DNA of 64,000 nt from assembly GCF_015864665.1 (NCBI RefSeq), contig NZ_JADYWU010000001.1, positions 310,001 to 374,000 of the forward strand. Reading direction: 5' to 3'. The DNA comes from Salinibacterium sp. SWN167. GTDB taxonomy: Bacteria > Actinomycetota > Actinomycetes > Actinomycetales > Microbacteriaceae. Position 1 is the stretch's first letter; every line of letters begins with the position of its first letter. Of this stretch, positions 41,736 to 50,842 are shown piece by piece. The notes under the pieces are model-generated. The model saw only the letters and a program-made list of their open reading frames with translations, did not search any database and had not been told where the DNA came from. Position numbers and translations under genes: made by a program.

Positions 41736-43483
41736 CGCTCGATGACGCTGCCGTCGAGGTGCTCGAGCCCGGTCTGCTCCTGCCCGGTGCCGCGCGCGAA
41801 GTCAGCGAGCGAGCTGAACGGCGTGACCCCGATCGCGTTGGTCGGCCACGCGATGAGCGTGCGCGGTTCGAGTTCAGTCGCGCGCACGTAGAGGTTGTTG
41901 TCGACGGTGATGCCGAAGTCGCGGGCGCTGCGGGTGCGGGAGTAGTCCTCGATCCAGATGAGAGCTTCACTGCTGCCGACGAGAGTGTTGCCGACGATGC
42001 TCACGTCGGTGCCGACCCACGTCATCTCGGGGTCATCCCGATACCGCTCGTCGTGGCCGGCCTCGTTGTCGTCGCTCTTGAGCCGTTCGTCTTGCAGCAC
42101 GGCGATGGCGTTGCGGCTGCCCACCACGATGTTGTCGCGAATCTCGACGCTGCTCGTGTCGTTGATCTTCATGCCAAAGATGCGGTTGTCGGCGAGGTAA
42201 TTGTCGGCCACCAGTGCGCGGGCCGAGATCTCGAGAAAGAGACCATGCCCGGCATTGCCCACGAAGGTGTTGCCCGTGATGGTCAGGTCGCGGCAGGACT
42301 GATCGAACCAGAGCGCCGTCGCGTTGTTGTCGGAGAAGTCGGAGTTGCGAATCTCAACCGTGCGCGAGCGCGTGAGTTTGAACCCGCCAGCGACGGGTGC
42401 ACGGTTGAACCACTCGGTGTTGTTGCCGGATGCCTTCAACCCATCGACCAGCAGATTGTCGGCGTAGTTGGCTGCCACCCCGATCATCCCGCTCTCGGTA
42501 ACCGTCACCTGGCGGATCGTCGTGTTGGCCGCCGTGATGAACAGCCCCGTCGTGGCCGACTCGGTGATCACCACGTTCTCGATTGTCACGTCGGGGCGCT
42601 CAACCGTGACCGCGCCAAAATCGGGCACCGACGGTGCAAAGCGACGCACGCCAATCCCGCGAATCGTTGACCCTTCTGCTCGGATGCTCAGGGCCCGCTG
42701 CAGCGTGCTCGCCCTCACGGTGTGGCCGCTGGGGTTCTCGCCGATGTACAGCACGCCCGTGCTCTCGTCGTGGAAGAAGCTCGACGCCGTCACCTCGTCG
42801 CGCGAGCCGACCTGCGTGAGCGGGGCGTCATCCAGCCACAATTGATCCGGATGCGCGGCGAGCGGATGCTCGGCAGTCACGAAGTTCCAGTACTGCTCAG
42901 TGTTGTCGGGAGCGCCCCGCTCGTAGGTGGGGCTCGAGTCGAAGACGGTGCCCCAGGCCACTGACCAGAGTTCGCCACCGGACTGCGTGACGTCAGGCTG
43001 CCAGCCCTCCACAATCTCGCTGCCATCAAGCCAGACGACCTCACCCGGATACGACTGCACCGTCAGCGGCACACCTTCGGCAATCGTGAACGCCTCGTGG
43101 TACTCGCCGGCGCGCAACACGATCATGCCGCCCGCGGTAACCCGCGCCAGCGCCGTCTTGATCGTGCGGAGCGGTGACTCGAGGCTGCCGTCCGCGTCGT
43201 TGTCGCCCGAGGGCGAGACGAAGAGAGCGCCAGCCTGGATGTCGTAGCTGGTGGTTCCGAGTTCGGCTGCTCCGGCATCCGCAGCCCTCGCCGCAACATC
43301 GTCGGGGGCGCCGACGCCCTCGACAACAGGAACGTTCGTTCGAGCGGTGCTGTTGGCGCTGCCGCCGAGAGATGAGACCACTAGAGCACTCGCAGCGATG
43401 GCGAGAGCGAGCACGATTGCGACCGCAGCGAAGACCTGTCGGCGTCGAAAACGCCGATTCGTCGTGCCTGTCGCAACGCTCAC
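41732..43483 (-). CDS. Membrane-anchored right-handed beta-helix protein
   Basis: A 583-aa protein with an N-terminal signal anchor (about residues 14-36, VFAAVAIVLALAIAASALVVSSLGG). A pectate-lyase-like DUF1565 start follows (GALFVSPSGDNDADGSLESPLRTIKTALARV in pieces), then many parallel beta-helix coils (for example ITGNTFVGNAGHGLFLEISARALVADNYL). Such proteins in polysaccharide loci are often lyases, epimerases or polymer-processing enzymes that act outside the cell. No catalytic set was identified. It lies on the opposite strand to the flippase and chain-length genes. Confidence 0.82.
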   Translation of the reverse strand: MSVATGTTNRRFRRRQVFAAVAIVLALAIAASALVVSSLGGSANSTARTNVPVVEGVGAPDDVAARAADAGAAELGTTSYDIQAGALFVSPSGDNDADGSLESPLRTIKTALARVTAGGMIVLRAGEYHEAFTIAEGVPLTVQSYPGEVVWLDGSEIVEGWQPDVTQSGGELWSVAWGTVFDSSPTYERGAPDNTEQYWNFVTAEHPLAAHPDQLWLDDAPLTQVGSRDEVTASSFFHDESTGVLYIGENPSGHTVRASTLQRALSIRAEGSTIRGIGVRRFAPSVPDFGAVTVERPDVTIENVVITESATTGLFITAANTTIRQVTVTESGMIGVAANYADNLLVDGLKASGNNTEWFNRAPVAGGFKLTRSRTVEIRNSDFSDNNATALWFDQSCRDLTITGNTFVGNAGHGLFLEISARALVADNYLADNRIFGMKINDTSSVEIRDNIVVGSRNAIAVLQDERLKSDDNEAGHDERYRDDPEMTWVGTDVSIVGNTLVGSSEALIWIEDYSRTRSARDFGITVDNNLYVRATELEPRTLIAWPTNAIGVTPFSSLADFARGTGQEQTGLEHLDGSVIER

Positions 43484-43652
43484 TAGCGCTCCTTATGGCG
43501 TGAAAACCGCAGCAATCGGGGGTGCGCTGCGGAATCGATCCGGTATCTATTCTCCCAGAATCGCCCGGAAGCTACTAGGGTAAGGAAACCTGCAACGCTT
43601 GTTCAGCACACTGTCGTGCTGATTGTTACCCATCCCGATTGGGGTTCAACGC

Positions 43653-45242
43653 GTGGAAAGTTTGAGCTATCTCGAAATTTTCCGGCAGCGATGGCGTGCG
43701 ATCCTTATTGCTGTCGTGGTCGGAGTGGGTTCCGCTGCGCTTATTGCGTTCAGCATCGCGCCGACCTACACGTCGACCGCCACTCTCTTCTTGTCGGTGA
43801 AAGACGTCAACGCCACGCTCGCGGAGCGATCGCAATTCTCCCTTGCTCGGGTCAACTCATACACCGACCTCGTGCGCAGCTCCGAGGTTCTTGAGCCGGT
43901 CATTTCAGACCTCGGCCTCGACCTCACGGTGCAAGAGTTGCGCAGTCAGGTCTCGGCAACCAACCCCAACAGCACCGTCAACATCAACATCGCTGCTCAG
44001 GCCAGTAGCGCTCAGGATGCCGCCCGCATTGCCAACGCGGTTGCTGACAGTCTGTCGCGCCTTGTTTCCCGCGTCGAAAATTTCGGCACGTTCTCGGTCT
44101 CGCTTGAGCGACTCATCCCGGCGCTGCCGCCAGCGGCACCGAGCGCTCCGCAGAAGACGGTCATTCTGGGTCTCGGCCTGGTTGCGGGGCTCGCCGCCGG
44201 CGCTGTACTTGCCCTGCTTTTGGCGCGCTTCGACCGTCGGATGCGTCAACCCAGTGATGTGCGCCGCGTCACAGGATTGCCCGTGCTGGCGGCCGTTCCG
44301 CGAGGGCATCGTCGCTCGCGAGGCAACGGTGCTGACCCCGAGTCGACAGTAGAGGCTGCGTACACAGAAGCTCTCGCCCGCATCACCCAGGCCAACGGTG
44401 GCACGGTGCCGCGCATCCTGTTGCTCGCGCCGGCCGGAGCCACAGCCAATCACGCTTCGGTCTCGTTGGGCGTTGTCGGTGCAGTTTCTGCAACCGGCAG
44501 GCAAGCGCTCTTTGTCGAAGCGGAAGTTTCTGGGGGCGATGACACCGCCCTTGGCCACTTCGCCGGCACCGCAGGACTCGCTGAACTGCTCAATGAGTCG
44601 ACGACTCTGCCTGAAGTCACGCGCACGCTCGATGGTTCGGAGGCACTATTCGTCTCCGCCGGGGTCGCCGAAACGACCGAAGTTGCCGCCGACAAGACCC
44701 TGCGATCGGTGCTCACGCGGCTCATTTCGCGAGCGGATGTTGTGATCACGCAAGCGACAGCCGAGAGTCGCCCGCTGAGCATTCCCCTCATCGCCCCGTT
44801 CGTGGAGGTGGCCATGATCGTGGTTCGCTACAACCACACCTCCGAGGCTGAACTTGCGCAGACGGTCAGCCAGCTTCGTATTGCCGGTGTTCGCCCGCTC
44901 GGTGTCGTGCTGACGGATGTGCCGAATGCTCGCCACCTCGAACTGATGGCGACGTGGACTCCGGATGACTTCGCAGGCGGCGCCGCGAAAGCGCACGTGC
45001 ATTTGCGGCGCAAGGCCAGCAAGCCCGCGGCGCCCACAGCGACCGCTACTGCCACCGCGGACCCTTCAACGGACACCAAGGTTGGTCCGGACAGGAAGAA
45101 GAACATGGCATCCGAATCCTCACCTTCGCCGACGCCCGTACCGAAGCCGTCACCGCCTAAGCCTGCCCCGCCCTCAGGACGCACAGAAACTGCCGCTGCC
45201 GCCGAGCGCTCAAGCGAGAATGAACGCGTGGTCGTGGACTAA
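43653..45242 (+). CDS. Wzz/CapA-type chain-length protein with degenerate BY-kinase-like domain
   Basis: A 529-aa membrane protein. It has a Wzz-type N-terminus (ESLSYLEIFRQRWRAILIAV, TM1 about residues 15-35), a periplasmic coil, TM2 about 170-195 with the PxxP-like APSAPQ before it, and a cytoplasmic Rossmann domain like the tyrosine kinases that control polymer length. At the Walker A position (about 255-270) it reads LLLAPAGATANHAS: no GKS/T is present, and no Tyr cluster ends the protein. Instead there is a Pro/Ser/Ala-rich tail. It is therefore probably a non-catalytic regulator. GTG 43653 is taken as the start; upstream in-frame residues are atypical. Confidence 0.8.
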   Translation: MESLSYLEIFRQRWRAILIAVVVGVGSAALIAFSIAPTYTSTATLFLSVKDVNATLAERSQFSLARVNSYTDLVRSSEVLEPVISDLGLDLTVQELRSQVSATNPNSTVNINIAAQASSAQDAARIANAVADSLSRLVSRVENFGTFSVSLERLIPALPPAAPSAPQKTVILGLGLVAGLAAGAVLALLLARFDRRMRQPSDVRRVTGLPVLAAVPRGHRRSRGNGADPESTVEAAYTEALARITQANGGTVPRILLLAPAGATANHASVSLGVVGAVSATGRQALFVEAEVSGGDDTALGHFAGTAGLAELLNESTTLPEVTRTLDGSEALFVSAGVAETTEVAADKTLRSVLTRLISRADVVITQATAESRPLSIPLIAPFVEVAMIVVRYNHTSEAELAQTVSQLRIAGVRPLGVVLTDVPNARHLELMATWTPDDFAGGAAKAHVHLRRKASKPAAPTATATATADPSTDTKVGPDRKKNMASESSPSPTPVPKPSPPKPAPPSGRTETAAAAERSSENERVVVD

Positions 45243-46504
45243 TGATCGCGACAGAACAGCGGGAGCGCAGTACCGTCTCACGTTCCTTGATCGGAACGTG
45301 GCTCCTCGTTGTTCTGAGTGTCGTCTCGTGGCGACCCGATGCCCTTTTTGATGGCGGCTTTGACGTCGTGGTCATCGCAAAGGCCCTTGTCGCCTTTACA
45401 GCTTTTCTGTGCGCAGTAGCGATTCATTCGCGTGCTCGTGTGCACGCGCGAGTCGGCGTGCGATCGGTCATCCTGCTCTTCATCGTTGTGGGGCTCTCGT
45501 GCGTTGGCGCACTGGCAACAGATAGCGCGATGCCGTCGCTCGTGCTCGCGGTGCGCATCGTGCTGCTCGCCGCAACCGTGTACGTGCTGGCGAGCAGTGC
45601 TGCGCCGCTTGAGGTGTTGACGTCCCTGTTCATTGCGATGGGCATCCTGACTCTTATCGGTGCGGCGAGCGGGCTACCCGAGTTTCTGAGCGACGGCCGA
45701 CTGCCGAGTGGCATCCCCGCCATGAAGCCCAACGAGCTCGCCGGGCTTGCCGCGCCGCCTCTGCTTGCGATTGCGATCGATATCGCGCGGCGCGGTCTCA
45801 CGCCGCGCAAGTCGGTGCTGCTCGTGACATTCGCAGCGATTCTGCTGGCCACCGGATCTCGCACCACCCTGATCGTCGTCGTCATCGCGATGGTGCTGGC
45901 CGTCGTGCTGGCGTGGCCGGTTCCGCACTCCACGGGCATCGCGCTCATTCTGCTCGTGCCTGTCTCCTATGCGATGGTGGCGTTCACGAATGTGGTGTCT
46001 GAGGTCGCTATTCGCGGGCAGGATGTCAGTGAACTCGCCACTCTCAGTTCCCGCACGATTGCGTGGCAAGCCGTCTTCAGCATCCCGATGGACACCTGGC
46101 ACAAGTGGATCGGCGTCGGCCTCGCCGCTAAGACCATTGAGGTCGATCAGCGCTGGTGGGATGTTCAAGTGCTCGACAGCAGTTGGATCTCCATCCTGTC
46201 GCAGGCTGGCATCCTCGGCCTGATCGCAGTCGGCATCTGGGTGCTATTCACGCTGAGGGACAGTCTCAAGAATCGCGAACTTCGCACCCTCACGCTTCCC
46301 CTGCTCGTTCTGCTTCTCGTGCGCAGTGCGCTCGAGAACGGCCTCATCGAGTCGAGTGTGATCTTCACACTCTTCTTCCTCACGTCGCTCCTCCTCGAGC
46401 GAGGGCACCGCTACCCCTTCGAACACGACCGCTCCGTGCGGTTCGCGCTCGCCGTGGCACCGCTGCCTACCCCCACCACAGAACTCACGCCTTCCCCGAC
46501 CTGA
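45242..46504 (+). CDS. O-antigen ligase/polymerase (Wzy-like) membrane protein
   Basis: Polytopic protein (420 aa) with about ten hydrophobic helices and one large extracytoplasmic loop containing SSRTIAWQAVFSIPMDTWHKWIGVGLAAK. This is typical of Wzy polymerases and WaaL-type ligases. It would join lipid-linked repeat units into polymer. It starts in TAATG with the chain-length protein, so the two are translationally linked, which suits their functional pairing. Substrate specificity cannot be judged. Confidence 0.82.
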   Translation: MIATEQRERSTVSRSLIGTWLLVVLSVVSWRPDALFDGGFDVVVIAKALVAFTAFLCAVAIHSRARVHARVGVRSVILLFIVVGLSCVGALATDSAMPSLVLAVRIVLLAATVYVLASSAAPLEVLTSLFIAMGILTLIGAASGLPEFLSDGRLPSGIPAMKPNELAGLAAPPLLAIAIDIARRGLTPRKSVLLVTFAAILLATGSRTTLIVVVIAMVLAVVLAWPVPHSTGIALILLVPVSYAMVAFTNVVSEVAIRGQDVSELATLSSRTIAWQAVFSIPMDTWHKWIGVGLAAKTIEVDQRWWDVQVLDSSWISILSQAGILGLIAVGIWVLFTLRDSLKNRELRTLTLPLLVLLLVRSALENGLIESSVIFTLFFLTSLLLERGHRYPFEHDRSVRFALAVAPLPTPTTELTPSPT

Positions 46505-46517
46505 ACCCGGTGAGCAT

Positions 46518-46961
46518 ATGTCTCAAAGAATTGGATACGCCGCAGGAGCCTACGATCTCTTTCACGTTGGCCACCTCAACATTCTCAAACGCGCCAAAGA
46601 ACAGTGCGACTACCTGATCGCCGGTGTTGTCTCCGACGAAATGCTGGAGCAGACCAAGAAAATGCGCCCCACAGTTCCCCTTGAGGAGCGCTTAGAAATC
46701 GTGCGCAGCATCTGTTATGTGGATGAGGCGGTCGCCGAAACGGTGCCAGACAAGTTGGAGATGTGGCGTCGTTTGCAGTTCACTCTGTTCTTCAAGGGCG
46801 ACGACTGGCGCGGCACCGAAAAGGGGCTGAAGTTGGAGCGAGAGTTCGCTGCCGTCGGGGTAGAGGTTGTGTACTTCCCGTACACCGCCAATACGTCGAG
46901 CACCGGCCTGCGGCGGGCGCTGGAGTTGATTGAAGAGATGTCGGCTCGCGCTCGGGCGTAG
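46518..46961 (+). CDS. Glycerol-3-phosphate cytidylyltransferase-like nucleotidyltransferase
   Basis: TagD/RfaE-type nucleotidyltransferase (147 aa). It shows GAYDLFHVGHLNILKRAKE with the HxGH catalytic motif, then MRPTVPLEERLEIVRSI and FKGDDWRGTEKGLKLE. The usual RTEGISTT signature appears as YTANTSSTGLRR. The family makes CDP-glycerol or CDP-polyols from the polyol phosphate. In this locus it could supply a CDP-alcohol to the transferase at 30173-30937 (inference). It is the last gene of the Wzz-Wzy unit. Confidence 0.85.
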   Translation: MSQRIGYAAGAYDLFHVGHLNILKRAKEQCDYLIAGVVSDEMLEQTKKMRPTVPLEERLEIVRSICYVDEAVAETVPDKLEMWRRLQFTLFFKGDDWRGTEKGLKLEREFAAVGVEVVYFPYTANTSSTGLRRALELIEEMSARARA

Positions 46962-47071
46962 TGGAGCAAGCGCCCCCGATTCACGCGGCAACTATTCAGA
47001 CACCCGGAATAGCGTGGCGTTGCGGGCGGTTCACCCCTGCAACGACTTTTTCCCCAATTTTTTGGAGCGCC

Positions 47072-47716
47072 ATGAATCTCACCCAGCAGCTTAAAGAACG
47101 TGCCGACAACAGTGCGGCAACAAAATCTGCCGAAGACAGCGCGACTCTCACGAACTCGGTGACCGAAGTCGAAAAGGCTGGCATCGTCAACAACGCGCTC
47201 AAGGTCGGCGATACCGCTCCCGACTTTGCGCTGCCGGATGCCGAAGGCAACACGGTACGCCTGAGCGAACTGCTCGAAAAGGGCCCGGTCGCAATCGCGT
47301 TCTACCGCGGCTCCTGGTGCCCCTACTGCAACCTCGAGCTCAAGGCGCTGCAGGAGACTCTGCCCGAGTTCCGTGCCGCCGGAGCAACCCTGGTAGCTAT
47401 CTCGCCCCAAACTCCCGACGAATCCCTCTCTCTCGAAGAGAAGCACAACCTCGAGTTTCCGGTGCTCTCCGACGGCGAGCTTGAAGCGATCAACGGCTTC
47501 GGACTCCTTCACCCCGTGGATGACCGCACCAAGGCCTTCTACGAGAAGTCCGGCTACGACCTCGTGAAGTCCAACGGTGCGACCGGGTGGCAGCTGCCGC
47601 TCCCCGCCACCTACGTGATCAAGCAGGACGGCACCATCACGTTCGCGTTCGTGCAGGCCGACTACAAGTTGCGTGCCGAGCCCTCCGATGTGGTTGCGGC
47701 CATCAAGTCCCTTTAG
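47072..47716 (+). CDS. Peroxiredoxin-like AhpC/TSA family protein
   Basis: Thioredoxin-fold protein (214 aa) starting MNLTQQLKERAD. It has a helical N-terminal extension, then GDTAPDFALPDAEG and the redox site FYRGSWCPYCNLELKALQ with a CxxC. The family reduces peroxides or acts as a thiol oxidoreductase. The WCPYC type is the BCP/AhpC-like group often annotated as alkyl hydroperoxide reductase/peroxiredoxin-like. ATG 47072 follows TTGGAG; upstream in-frame extension has no homology features. Standalone gene after the exopolysaccharide locus. Confidence 0.87.
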   Translation: MNLTQQLKERADNSAATKSAEDSATLTNSVTEVEKAGIVNNALKVGDTAPDFALPDAEGNTVRLSELLEKGPVAIAFYRGSWCPYCNLELKALQETLPEFRAAGATLVAISPQTPDESLSLEEKHNLEFPVLSDGELEAINGFGLLHPVDDRTKAFYEKSGYDLVKSNGATGWQLPLPATYVIKQDGTITFAFVQADYKLRAEPSDVVAAIKSL

Positions 47717-47783
47717 GTCGTTGGCCACGCGCCGACCTCTGGCGCGCGGCCGCCGCCCTCCGGCTCAGGCGTAGGCTGGCGGG

Positions 47784-47972
47784 ATGATTGAAACTCAGAC
47801 ACTTTTCGATGGCAGTTGGGCGTGGATTGCCCTCGCTATTGTCACCGCCGGCCTTGCGGAAATGAAGCATCGTCGGCGCTGGGTGTGGTTTCTTCTCGCC
47901 CTTATTTTCGGGCCGATCGCCACTGCGCTCGTCGTGATCTGGCGCCGCCCCGATTCCCCCTTCGGAAGGTAA
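47784..47972 (+). CDS. Small membrane protein (62 aa)
   Basis: Short protein MIETQTLFDGSWAWIALAI... with two hydrophobic segments split by a basic loop (KHRRRW). It ends in WRRPDSPFGR. It resembles the phospholipase D-nuclease N-terminal-like small membrane proteins, but the match is too short to name. Its stop lies 6 bp before the SGNH hydrolase gene, so both may be co-transcribed. Confidence 0.55.
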   Translation: MIETQTLFDGSWAWIALAIVTAGLAEMKHRRRWVWFLLALIFGPIATALVVIWRRPDSPFGR

Positions 47973-47978
47973 CGCAGT

Positions 47979-48743
47979 ATGTCTCACCAGTTCGCTAGCT
48001 ACGTCGCCATTGGTGACAGTTTCACCGAGGGCGTCGGAGATGAACTGCCGGATGGTCGGGTGCGCGGTTGGGCAGATCAGGTTGCTCTCGGGCTCGCGCT
48101 CGCCTCGCCCGAGCCGGTCACCTACGCCAACCTCGCGATTCGAGGCCGCCTTCTGGCGCCCATCGCGGGGGAGCAGCTGCAGGCAGCGGTTGCCCTCCGG
48201 CCTCAGCTGATGAGCCTCAACGGCGGCGGAAACGACATCATGCGCCCCAAAGTTTCGCTGGAGTCGATCACCGACCAGCTGCTGGCCGCCGTCGACACGG
48301 CGACCGCCAGCGGCATCCACGTTCTCCTGCTCAGCGGCGGCAACCCGAGCAAGCACTTGCCGTTTGGTTCGGTAATGGCCACGCGCGGCGACAACCTTGC
48401 GCGAGAAGTGATGGCGCGGGCGTCGAAGGACAACGTGACGTTCGTCAACAACTGGGCCGACCAGGAGCTTACGAAACTGCAGTACTGGTCCGTTGACAAG
48501 CTGCACCTCAACGCGCGCGGGCATGCGCGGGTGGCGAGCAACGTGTTGTCGGCACTCGAGATTCCGGTGCCCGACTTCGCCGCCGATGAGGGGCCAGCGG
48601 ATGATGCCCGCCCCCGCACCGCAGCCTACTGGCGTGAATACGTGCTCCCGTGGATCGGCCGCCGTCTCACGGGGCGTTCCTCGGGTGACAACCGCGAACC
48701 GAAGAGTGCAACCCTGCAGCCCGTGGAAGTCGAGGGGCGCTAG
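47979..48743 (+). CDS. SGNH/GDSL-type hydrolase
   Basis: Esterase/lipase-fold hydrolase (254 aa). Block I YVAIGDSFTEGVGD holds the nucleophile Ser, block III is NGGGNDIM, and block V is DKLHLNARGH with the catalytic Asp and His. No signal peptide is present, so it is cytoplasmic. Actinobacterial relatives hydrolyse short esters of unknown origin. GTAACG precedes ATG 47979; the gene is close behind the small membrane protein. Confidence 0.88.
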   Translation: MSHQFASYVAIGDSFTEGVGDELPDGRVRGWADQVALGLALASPEPVTYANLAIRGRLLAPIAGEQLQAAVALRPQLMSLNGGGNDIMRPKVSLESITDQLLAAVDTATASGIHVLLLSGGNPSKHLPFGSVMATRGDNLAREVMARASKDNVTFVNNWADQELTKLQYWSVDKLHLNARGHARVASNVLSALEIPVPDFAADEGPADDARPRTAAYWREYVLPWIGRRLTGRSSGDNREPKSATLQPVEVEGR

Positions 48744-48797
48744 GTTTTTCCGGCGGCGTTGGCGAGGCTGGCGCCGCACAACGATGAAGGAGCTCTC

Positions 48798-49235
48798 ATG
48801 ACAACGGCACCGACGACGTACGAAGTACACGGGCGAAGTGTCGCCGGGCAGGAGGCGTCGATTCAGGCCGGGAATCAGACGATTCCGATCGATGCGCTGT
48901 GGGGTTCCGCAGAGTCTTCTGCGCTGCCGGGGCCAGCAGATCTACTCGCGTCAGCGTTGGCCGCATGCATGCTCAAGAACCTCGAGCGATCCGGTGCGCT
49001 CATCCCGTTCAGCTACGAGAGCGCTGAAATTGATGTTCGCGCTCGACGCCAAGATGCGCCGCCGAAATTCGTCGAGTTCGAATACGAAATCCGCCTTGTC
49101 ACGAACGAAGACGAACGACGGGTCGAAATGTTGCACCGCAACCTCAGCCACTACGGCACCGTGTACAACACGCTCGCGGCAGTTGCCGACGTGCACGGCA
49201 CCATCGTTGTGGTCAAGCCCTCCGCCGAGAGCTAG
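48798..49235 (+). CDS. OsmC-like family protein with one active-site cysteine
   Basis: OsmC/Ohr-fold protein (145 aa) starting MTTAPTTYEVHG after GAAGGAG. The first redox cysteine is in ALAACMLKNLERS. The second, expected in a KYCPV-like motif, is replaced: the sequence reads NLSHYGTVYNTLA with Gly at that place. A peroxidase needs both thiols, so this protein may bind rather than reduce hydroperoxides, or use an external thiol. Standalone gene. Confidence 0.82.
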   Translation: MTTAPTTYEVHGRSVAGQEASIQAGNQTIPIDALWGSAESSALPGPADLLASALAACMLKNLERSGALIPFSYESAEIDVRARRQDAPPKFVEFEYEIRLVTNEDERRVEMLHRNLSHYGTVYNTLAAVADVHGTIVVVKPSAES

Positions 49236-49249
49236 GCGCGCGCGGCGAG

Positions 49250-49867
49250 CTAGTTGCGAGCGGCCAGCAGTTTCGCCAGGCGGGGCAACTGGGTTTCGTC
49301 GGCGAGTGCCGAACCGACCGCAACGACCTTCGCGCCCGCTGCGAGGTAGTCGCCCGCGTTACTGGCATCCATTCCGCCGGTCGCGACGAAGTTCATTCCG
49401 GGGAACGGGCCGCGCATGACACCGAACCAGTTCGTGCCCAAGAGGGACGCCGGAAAAGCCTTCACCCAGGTGAGGCCAGCGGCTTGTGCGGTCTGAACCT
49501 CGGTGGCGGAGGCGACGCCCGGCAGCGGCGGCATGCCCGCTTCGAACGAGGCGCGAACGACCTCAAGGTCGAAGCCGGGGCTGACGGTGAACGCCGCTCC
49601 GGCATCCGCGGCTTGGCGAACGTGTTCGAGGGTGACGACGGTTCCGGCGCCAACGGCCTTGCCGAGTTCCTTGCCCGCGGCGACGACGGCGCGCAACGCT
49701 TCAACGTCTTCATCGCTCTGGATGGGCACCTCTACGGAGTCGATGCCAAGCTCCCACGCGGTGCGTGCCAGAGCAACACTGCGCTCGACGCCGAAGCCGC
49801 GCAGGATCGCCATGAGGGGCTGACCGTCGAAGAGCTGGTCGAGCGAGGCGTTAGAGATCTGAGTCAT
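49250..49867 (-). CDS. eda: KDPG/KHG-type aldolase
   Basis: Class I aldolase (205 aa) with the Schiff-base Lys in WVKAFPAS, the catalytic Glu region MAILRGFGVE and the phosphate/substrate loop FVATGGMD. It cleaves 2-keto-3-deoxy-6-phosphogluconate (or similar keto acids) to pyruvate plus glyceraldehyde 3-phosphate. It lies 42 bp after the PfkB-type KDG kinase on the same strand, forming a two-step phosphorylative route under an IclR-type operator. Confidence 0.88.
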   Translation of the reverse strand: MTQISNASLDQLFDGQPLMAILRGFGVERSVALARTAWELGIDSVEVPIQSDEDVEALRAVVAAGKELGKAVGAGTVVTLEHVRQAADAGAAFTVSPGFDLEVVRASFEAGMPPLPGVASATEVQTAQAAGLTWVKAFPASLLGTNWFGVMRGPFPGMNFVATGGMDASNAGDYLAAGAKVVAVGSALADETQLPRLAKLLAARN

Positions 49868-49909
49868 GGAAAGTGCCTTTCAGGAGCGATCGAGAGTTGC
49901 GGTGAGTAA

Positions 49910-50800
49910 CTAGAGCGTGGGGAGGTCGGTTGTGGATTGCAGTACGAGGGCTGCGCGATCGTGGCCGAGGCTGAGGCGCTGTTCGGCGGTGCTGCCGGCA
50001 AGGTAGCCGGAGAGGTAACCGGCCGCGAAAGCGTCGCCGGCGCCGACAGCTTCAACGACGTCGACCTTGTGGGCGGGAACGAAGACGCGGTCGTCGCCGC
50101 TGAATTCAGTGGCGCCGACATCGCCGTCTTTGATGACGAGGATGCGGGGGTCGGGCAGCAGGGCCCGCACGGCATCCGGCGTCGTGGTTCCCCACAGCAC
50201 TTCGGCTTCATCGAGGCCGACGAGCACGATGTCGCACTGCTGGGCGAGAGCAAGAAGGGTGGGGCCGGCTTCGGAGACTGGCCAGAGCGCGGCGCGGTAG
50301 TTCACGTCGAAGCTGAGGGTCGTGGCGCTATGCTTCGCGCGGTCGATTACCGACTCGATGAGGGCATTACAGGTCGGCGACAACGACGGGGTGATACCCG
50401 AGATGTGGGTGAGGGCTGCCTGCTCGAAGGGGACATCAGTGAGGTCATTGGGTGTCATCGCCGACGCGGCAGAACCCGCGCGGTAGTAGATCACGCCATT
50501 GCCGGGATCTTTGAAGTAGAAACCCGTGGGGGCGTCGTCGCTGAACTTCACGAGGCTCGTGTCGACTCCGCGCTCGCGGAGTTGGCGTTCGACGCGACGA
50601 CCGAAAGCATCCGCTCCCAGGTGGCTTACCCACGCCGCATGGTGACCGAGAGCGGAGAGGTGCACGGCCAAGTTGGATTCGGCGCCACCGGTCTCGAGGC
50701 GGAACAGCTCGGCTGTTTCGAGAGGCTCGGCAACGGTGGGCGTGATGAGCACCATCGTCTCGCCGATGGAGATGATCTCTGGTTGCGTCGTCGTCTGCAT
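49910..50800 (-). CDS. kdgK: 2-keto-3-deoxygluconate kinase, PfkB family
   Basis: Ribokinase-fold sugar kinase (296 aa) starting MQTTTQPEIISIGETMVLITP. It has GAESNLAVHLSALGHHAAWVSHLGADAFG and the C-terminal catalytic motif VEAVGAGDAFAAGYLSG, with the GAGD anion hole and base Asp. SFDVNYRAALWP is typical of KDG kinases. It phosphorylates 2-keto-3-deoxy-gluconate for the following aldolase. It is divergent from the IclR regulator, with a three-half-site operator between. Confidence 0.85.
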   Translation of the reverse strand: MQTTTQPEIISIGETMVLITPTVAEPLETAELFRLETGGAESNLAVHLSALGHHAAWVSHLGADAFGRRVERQLRERGVDTSLVKFSDDAPTGFYFKDPGNGVIYYRAGSAASAMTPNDLTDVPFEQAALTHISGITPSLSPTCNALIESVIDRAKHSATTLSFDVNYRAALWPVSEAGPTLLALAQQCDIVLVGLDEAEVLWGTTTPDAVRALLPDPRILVIKDGDVGATEFSGDDRVFVPAHKVDVVEAVGAGDAFAAGYLSGYLAGSTAEQRLSLGHDRAALVLQSTTDLPTL

Positions 50801-50842
50801 GGTGTGTTCCACAGCTCCACTATCGACCATATGCGCAGTCTG

